16,836 nucleotides of DNA from JAAFIP01 sp043766985. Its GTDB lineage: Bacteria; Pseudomonadota; Gammaproteobacteria; Burkholderiales; Burkholderiaceae_C. The DNA lies in contig JAYUHM010000058.1 of NCBI GenBank assembly GCA_043766985.1, positions 1 to 16,836 of the forward strand. Reading direction: 5' to 3'. This document shows positions 13,422 through 16,836 of this stretch, in pieces. Position 1 is the stretch's first letter; each line of letters opens with the position of its first letter. The notes under the pieces were generated by a model. The model did not search any database. It was not told where the DNA came from and saw nothing but the letters and a program-made list of their open reading frames with translations. The position numbers and the translations under genes are program-made.

Positions 13422-13651
13422 GCGGGCCACTCGTCTCGCAGCTCGCGTTGCAGCGCCAGACCATCGCGCTCGGGTGGCACGGCTTTGCCTTGCACCCAAA
13501 GGCCAAAGCCGCTGCCTTGGGGCTGTGCGGCGCGCTCCAGCATTTGGTTGACGGCGCGGCGCACTGCCTCAGCGCGGCTGACTTTCTGCGCTTTGGCCCA
13601 CGCGTCCAAGCGGCTAGCTTGGGTGTCTTCTAGATCGATGATGGTTCGCAT
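13418..13651 (-). CDS. vapB: VapB-type ribbon-helix-helix antitoxin
   Basis: The 77-residue protein begins MRTIIDLEDTQASRLDAWAK, a strand and first helix of the ribbon-helix-helix fold, followed by VSRAEAVRRAVNQMLERAA as the second helix. The C-terminal part, including GLWVQGKAV and the acidic LALQRELRDEW, would bind and block VapC. It should repress its own operon through the palindrome at 13658-13678, which lies 7 bp upstream of the ATG. The stop codon overlaps the vapC start by four bases. This is a different module from the one at 4359-4894. Confidence 0.9.
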   Translation of the reverse strand: MRTIIDLEDTQASRLDAWAKAQKVSRAEAVRRAVNQMLERAAQPQGSGFGLWVQGKAVPPERDGLALQRELRDEWPA

Positions 13652-13657
13652 GATAAA

Positions 13658-13678
13658 TGATAACGATGTAAGTTATCA
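13658..13678. promoter_or_regulatory. Operator palindrome of vapBC
   Basis: TGATAAC (13658-13664) and GTTATCA (13672-13678) form a perfect 7-bp inverted repeat with a 7-bp spacer, just upstream of vapB on the minus strand. The surrounding AT-rich sequence would also hold the promoter. Binding by VapB is expected from the family and is not shown. Confidence 0.75.
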
Positions 13679-13856
13679 AAATTATACGGTAAATCAACTC
13701 TGATGTGTGACTGTATGGGTTCGGCGGATGGGGTTTGGATTTGTTACTGCAAAAACTTCGCTGAAAACGCCTATAGAAATACCACGACGGCTGCACGCTA
13801 ACCCGAATACGAACCTTTGCGGAGCTCGCGGTTGAGAGTAAGAGTGGCCTAATCGC
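13679..13856. other. Intergenic segment between vapB and the Bug gene
   Basis: No gene, hairpin terminator or repeat was recognised here. It holds the 5' upstream region of vapB and the 3' flank of the Bug receptor gene, which are both on the minus strand. Confidence 0.5.
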
Positions 13857-14891
13857 TCAATCCGCCTTCACCCGCCCCGAAACCATTACCGGCTTCCATC
13901 GGGCAATCTCTTTCACGATTAGCTCGCCAAACACTTCGGGCGTGTTGGGCGTAGCGACAGCGCCTTCGTTGTTCAGGCGTGCTTTCAGCTCGGGCGCGTT
14001 CAAGGCTTGGTTGATCTGCGCGTTCAATTTCAAAACGATGTCGCGCGGGGTGCCTGTGGGCGCCACCACGCCGTACCACTGGTCGGCTTCAAAGCCTTTC
14101 AAACCTTCTAAGCCTTTGACAGACGAAGACTCTGCCACCGTAGGCACTTCAGGCAGGGCGGCTAGCCGCTGCGGGCTGGAGACGGCCAGAGCGCGCAGTT
14201 GGCCGTTTTTTACCTGGCCCAGCACGGCGGGTGCGCCGGTGAACAGCACCTGGATTTGCCCGCCCATCAGGTCGGTTACCGCAGGCGCGGTGCCTCGGTA
14301 GGGGATGTGCAGGAGGGACGTGCCGGTTTGCAGTTTGAAGTATTCGGTGGCCAGGTTGGCGGCGCTGCCGTTGCCGCCGCTGCCGTAGGCAAGCTGGCCG
14401 GGTTTGCTTTTGGCGTAGGCGATAAGCTCGGGTAGGGTGCGGGCAGGCACGCTCGGGTGCACTACCAGCACGTTGGGCACGCGGGCTACCCAGGCTACGG
14501 GTGCAAAGTCGCGTACCGGGTTGTAAGGCAGCTTGGGGTACAGGCTGGGGTTGACGGCCAGAGTGCCAATGTGGCCCATCAGCAGCGTGTAGCCGTCGGG
14601 GGCTGCCTTGGCGGCTTTGTCGGCACCAATGCTGCCGCCTGCGCCGGGCACGTTGTCGATGACGACCGGCTGGCCCCAGGCTTTGGAGAGTTCCAGGCCG
14701 ATGGCGCGGGCCAAGATGTCGGTACTGCCGCCGGGGGTGAAGGGCACTACCAAACGGATGGGTTTGCTGGGGTAGCTGGCCGCAGCGCTCTGCAGGGCGG
14801 CCTGGGCCATGGTTTTGGTGCCAAATAGGCCGTAAGCCCAATAGAGCATGGCACAAGCAGCTATTAATTTAGTAGTGTGGTGTTTGTGCAT
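13857..14891 (-). CDS. Bug-family periplasmic solute receptor (tripartite tricarboxylate transporter type)
   Basis: The 344-residue protein is a Bug/TctC-like extracytoplasmic receptor. Family signatures are YPSKPIRLVVPFTPGGSTD (about 40-58), QPVVIDNVPGAGGSIGAD (79-96), PDGYTLLMG, YGSGGNGSAANL and HIPYRGTAPAVTDLMGGQI. Such proteins bind carboxylates or other small acids in the periplasm and are very numerous in Comamonadaceae, often without transporter genes nearby, as here. The signal peptide is odd: residues 6-21, its hydrophobic core, are encoded by a copy of the 48-bp dispersed element (14829-14876). A local KGLEGLKGFEA repetition near 264-274 may be a small internal duplication. It lies 36 bp downstream of the LysR gene on the same strand. 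The ligand is unknown. Confidence 0.93.
   Translation of the reverse strand: MHKHHTTKLIAACAMLYWAYGLFGTKTMAQAALQSAAASYPSKPIRLVVPFTPGGSTDILARAIGLELSKAWGQPVVIDNVPGAGGSIGADKAAKAAPDGYTLLMGHIGTLAVNPSLYPKLPYNPVRDFAPVAWVARVPNVLVVHPSVPARTLPELIAYAKSKPGQLAYGSGGNGSAANLATEYFKLQTGTSLLHIPYRGTAPAVTDLMGGQIQVLFTGAPAVLGQVKNGQLRALAVSSPQRLAALPEVPTVAESSSVKGLEGLKGFEADQWYGVVAPTGTPRDIVLKLNAQINQALNAPELKARLNNEGAVATPNTPEVFGELIVKEIARWKPVMVSGRVKAD
14829..14876 (-). repeat. 48-bp dispersed element, copy encoding Bug signal peptide
   Basis: Gap-free alignment to the intergenic copy gives 36 of 48 identities by my count, including TAGCTGCTTGTGC and TCTATTGGGCT. It is read in the element's open sense frame and encodes residues 6-21 (TTKLIAACAMLYWAYG). 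Translated in the same frame, the intergenic copy gives AIYSVAACAILYWARG. Confidence 0.9.
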
Positions 14892-14927
14892 GGCGAATGG
14901 CTGAGCGCGTGCTAAGCCAAAAACAGC

Positions 14928-15815
14928 CTAAAAATACTTGCGCACGGTCTCGGTAATCAGCGCTTGCGTGGCGCGCTGCGTGAGGGTGGCGGGGCGCTGG
15001 GCGCTGGTGGCCAGGCAAATGCGGCTGCGCAGGCCGCTCACCGGGCGCATGCTGTAGCGCTCGGGGTGGGCGGCGGTGCGCACGGCGTTGGCGGGCAGTA
15101 CGGCCGAGCCGGCGTTGTCGGCCACCAGGTCCAAAATGGCGGCTACGCCGTCAATCTCTAGTGCGATGGCGGGGCGCTTGCCTACGGCGCCCATCTCGGC
15201 CTCTACCAGCGCGCGCAGGGCGTTGGGGCGGGTGGCTATCACCAGCGGCACCACCGCTAGCTCGCGCAGGGTAATGGGCAGGCCTTCTTTGCTGCGCTGC
15301 GCCTCATGCTGCACCAGCACCAGGTCTTCTTCTATCAGCTCGGTCAGCTCTACATCGGGCGAGGGCAGGGGGTTGTACAGCAGGGCAATGTCTATGCGGC
15401 CTATGGTGAGCGAGTCGCCAATGGCCACCGACAGGCCTTCGCTGATCGACAGGGTGGCGTCGGGCATGCGCTCTTTGAAAGCGCGAATCAGCGGCACCGT
15501 CAACACCTTGGCCACGCTGGTGGGCATGCCCACGGCTACGCGGCCCGCCAGCCCGCCGCGCACCCGGCCCAAGTCTTCGCGCGCACGCTCTACCTGGTGC
15601 AGTATGCCGCGGCCATGCTCCAGCAGCATCTTGCCCGCCTCGGTAGGGGTTGCGCCCCGGCCATTGCGTACCAGCAGGTTTTGCCGCAGCTCTACCTCCA
15701 GTAGGCGCACTTGGCGGCTGAGCGCGGGCTGGGCAATATTTAGCGCCACCGAGGCGCGGGTAAAGCTGCCAAGCTCGGCCACGCGCACAAAATATTCGAT
15801 TTGCTTCAAGTCCAT
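14928..15815 (-). CDS. LysR-family transcriptional regulator
   Basis: The 295-residue protein has the LysR winged helix-turn-helix at about 1-60 (MDLKQIEYFVRVAELGSFTR, then ALSRQVRLLEVEL) and a periplasmic-binding-protein-like effector domain from about 90. The N-terminus, with ARASVALNIAQPALSRQ-like residues, resembles regulators close to Nac and CynR. It is upstream of the Bug receptor gene on the same strand and divergent from the ModA-like gene, so either or both may be its targets. An inverted repeat at 15833-15851 in the divergent region is a candidate binding site. Effector unknown; it may be the Bug ligand or a product of it. Confidence 0.94.
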   Translation of the reverse strand: MDLKQIEYFVRVAELGSFTRASVALNIAQPALSRQVRLLEVELRQNLLVRNGRGATPTEAGKMLLEHGRGILHQVERAREDLGRVRGGLAGRVAVGMPTSVAKVLTVPLIRAFKERMPDATLSISEGLSVAIGDSLTIGRIDIALLYNPLPSPDVELTELIEEDLVLVQHEAQRSKEGLPITLRELAVVPLVIATRPNALRALVEAEMGAVGKRPAIALEIDGVAAILDLVADNAGSAVLPANAVRTAAHPERYSMRPVSGLRSRICLATSAQRPATLTQRATQALITETVRKYF

Positions 15816-15832
15816 AACATCAGTTTATTGGC

Positions 15833-15851
15833 ATAGCTAATGTTTGGCTAT
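15833..15851. promoter_or_regulatory. Candidate LysR operator
   Basis: ATAGC (15833-15837) and GCTAT (15847-15851) form an inverted repeat with a 9-bp spacer, 18 bp upstream of the LysR start and about 100 bp upstream of the ModA-like gene. LysR proteins usually bind dyads in such divergent regions, though the classic T-N11-A spacing is not exact here. Confidence 0.45.
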
Positions 15852-15947
15852 ACGTATTTGTTCTAACAGCTAGGGCGCTTTGGGGTTGCTTGCCGTGCAG
15901 TAAGGCAGACAATAACGGCATGATGATTTTGACGTGTTAACTGGTCT

Positions 15948-16667
15948 ATGCAAGCTACCCCACTACCCACCACTGCACCTCTGCGAGGTATCTCGTCAAT
16001 GGCCACCAGGGCGTTGCTGGCGCAGCTGAGCACCGCATACGCACAGCGTAGTGGCCAGGCGGTGCAGATCGAGTCTGTCGGCGGGGTAGACGCTGCCAAG
16101 CGCGTGCAGGCGGGCGAGGCGTTGGACATGGTGCTACTGGCCAGCGACGCGATAGAGCGCTTGATGGCCTCGGGCCATGTGCAGGTGGGCAGCCGTGTGG
16201 ATTGGGTTAACTCCCCGGTCGCCGTGGCTGTGCCAGTCAATGCAATCGCCCCCGACATCAGCACGCCTGCCGCGCTCAAGCAAGCATTGCTGGCTGCGCC
16301 CAGCATCAGTTATTCCACCGGCCCCAGTGGCAACTATTTGGCCCAGTTGTTTGAGCAATGGGGCATCGCGCAGGCCATGAAAGACAAGCTCGTCGTTCCC
16401 CCACCGGGCCAGCCCGTGGGCGGCCTGGTGGCCAGCGGGCGTGTGGCGCTGGGTTTTCAGCAGCTCAGTGAAATGCTGGGCGTGCCTGGCATCAGCGTGG
16501 TGGGCAATTTGCCTGAAGGCGCGGCGTTTATCACCACCTTCTCGGCGGGCATTCCCACAGGCGTTGGGCCAGAGCGTGTTAAGGTCGTTCAGGCGTTTTT
16601 AGATTTTTTAAAATCTCCTGAAACGGCTGCTGCCAAGCTGGCACTGGGTATGAACCCGCTGGCATAA
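15948..16667 (+). CDS. ModA-like substrate-binding-domain protein, no signal peptide
   Basis: The 239-residue protein resembles the type II periplasmic-binding fold of molybdate-binding ModA: LRGISSMATRALLAQLSTAY, ESVGGVDAAKRVQAGEALDMVLLAS, STGPSGNYLAQLFEQWGI, GGLVASGRVALGFQQLSEM and a C-terminal TTFSAGIPTGV region. Unlike ModA it has no hydrophobic export signal, so it probably stays in the cytoplasm. No modB or modC gene follows. The role is unknown; from memory, similar proteins in Burkholderiales sit beside LysR genes. ATG at 15948 is used, with no clear ribosome binding site. Homology appears to begin at about residue 12. Confidence 0.85.
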   Translation: MQATPLPTTAPLRGISSMATRALLAQLSTAYAQRSGQAVQIESVGGVDAAKRVQAGEALDMVLLASDAIERLMASGHVQVGSRVDWVNSPVAVAVPVNAIAPDISTPAALKQALLAAPSISYSTGPSGNYLAQLFEQWGIAQAMKDKLVVPPPGQPVGGLVASGRVALGFQQLSEMLGVPGISVVGNLPEGAAFITTFSAGIPTGVGPERVKVVQAFLDFLKSPETAAAKLALGMNPLA

Positions 16668-16740
16668 AGTAGTTTATTCACGCGCTGACCTTTTCCCAAA
16701 TCATGACGTACCTAAGCCCTTGTATTGTGAGCGCGCCTGC

Positions 16741-16803
16741 TTTTGTACGGGATCAGGTCGGCGGCGCACTCAGCTACGCGGCTGTCCCCCGCGTCGGCCT
16801 GGG
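16741..16803 (-). repeat. Right arm of window-spanning inverted repeat
   Basis: The reverse complement matches 65-129, with a 22-bp identical core (16770-16791). Overlapping its outer end is a perfect hairpin with 7-bp arms, GTCGGCC (16793-16799) and GGCCGAC (16803-16809), which the left arm lacks. No gene was seen between 16668 and 16836. Confidence 0.75.
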
Positions 16804-16836
16804 GCCGACAGCTCCTCCTTTATGCCGCTACGCTGA

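Noticed and set aside
15076..15840. Long antisense open frame over the LysR gene
   Set aside because: Ser/Arg-rich shadow of the real gene with no domain.
15826..15877. Resemblance to the right end of the 48-bp element near the LysR promoter (TTCTA, GCTAG)
   Set aside because: A gap is needed and the TAGC/GTGC landmarks are not in place.
16741..16836. Integron attC-like site at the right end because of the hairpin
   Set aside because: No RYYYAAC/GTTRRRY core sites, no integrase and no cassette-like gene arrangement.

Overview
The window looks like a piece of a betaproteobacterial chromosome, most likely Comamonadaceae (Rhodoferax/Polaromonas-like). The reasons are high-GC coding sequence, a class I PHA synthase next to a beta-ketothiolase, a Bug-family periplasmic receptor beside a LysR regulator, and family-typical pgeF and zeta-class GST genes. 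The assignment comes from gene content and protein resemblance only. No rRNA, tRNA, CRISPR array, transposase or phage gene was seen.

Layout. 1-266: no gene, but one arm of an inverted repeat whose partner is at the far right end. 267-3574 (minus strand): an apparent operon in the order Rieske oxygenase alpha subunit, glutamine-synthetase-like ligase, [2Fe-2S] ferredoxin. 3630-4268 (plus): zeta-class GST (maleylacetoacetate/maleylpyruvate isomerase type), divergent from the oxygenase. 4311-4894: a RHH/RelE-ParE toxin-antitoxin module with a perfect 16-bp palindromic operator, followed 10 bp later by pgeF (4905-5777). A small membrane-protein gene (5694-6026, minus) overlaps the pgeF end. 6165-9287: phaC, a 254-bp palindromic AT-rich element, then phaA and a terminator. 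9406-10047: exported intradiol-dioxygenase-like protein. 10060-10262: decayed 3' end of an alpha/beta-hydrolase gene. 10509-12026: exported PQQ-dependent sugar dehydrogenase-like protein. 12150-13651 (minus): vapB, vapC and an intact alpha/beta-hydrolase. 13857-15815 (minus): LysR regulator then Bug receptor. 15948-16667 (plus): cytosolic ModA-like protein divergent from the LysR gene.

Genes acting together. The oxygenase, ligase and ferredoxin could form a catabolic route in which an amine is gamma-glutamylated and oxidised. The ligase keeps the glutamine synthetase metal and glutamate residues but has Leu where ammonia-using enzymes have the flap Glu. PhaA makes acetoacetyl-CoA and PhaC polymerises hydroxyacyl-CoA; the reductase PhaB is not here. 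The LysR regulator probably controls the Bug receptor and perhaps the ModA-like gene.

The most unusual signal is a 48-bp dispersed element with five gap-free copies. One copy is intergenic (12047-12094). The other four lie inside coding sequences: ferredoxin N-terminus, a PgeF loop, PhaC just before the nucleophile, and the Bug signal peptide. In its sense orientation only one reading frame is open, and the three genes that read it in that orientation all use that frame. The PgeF copy is read from the other strand and lacks the stop codons the intergenic copy would have there. This resembles in principle the protein-coding palindromic elements of Rickettsia.
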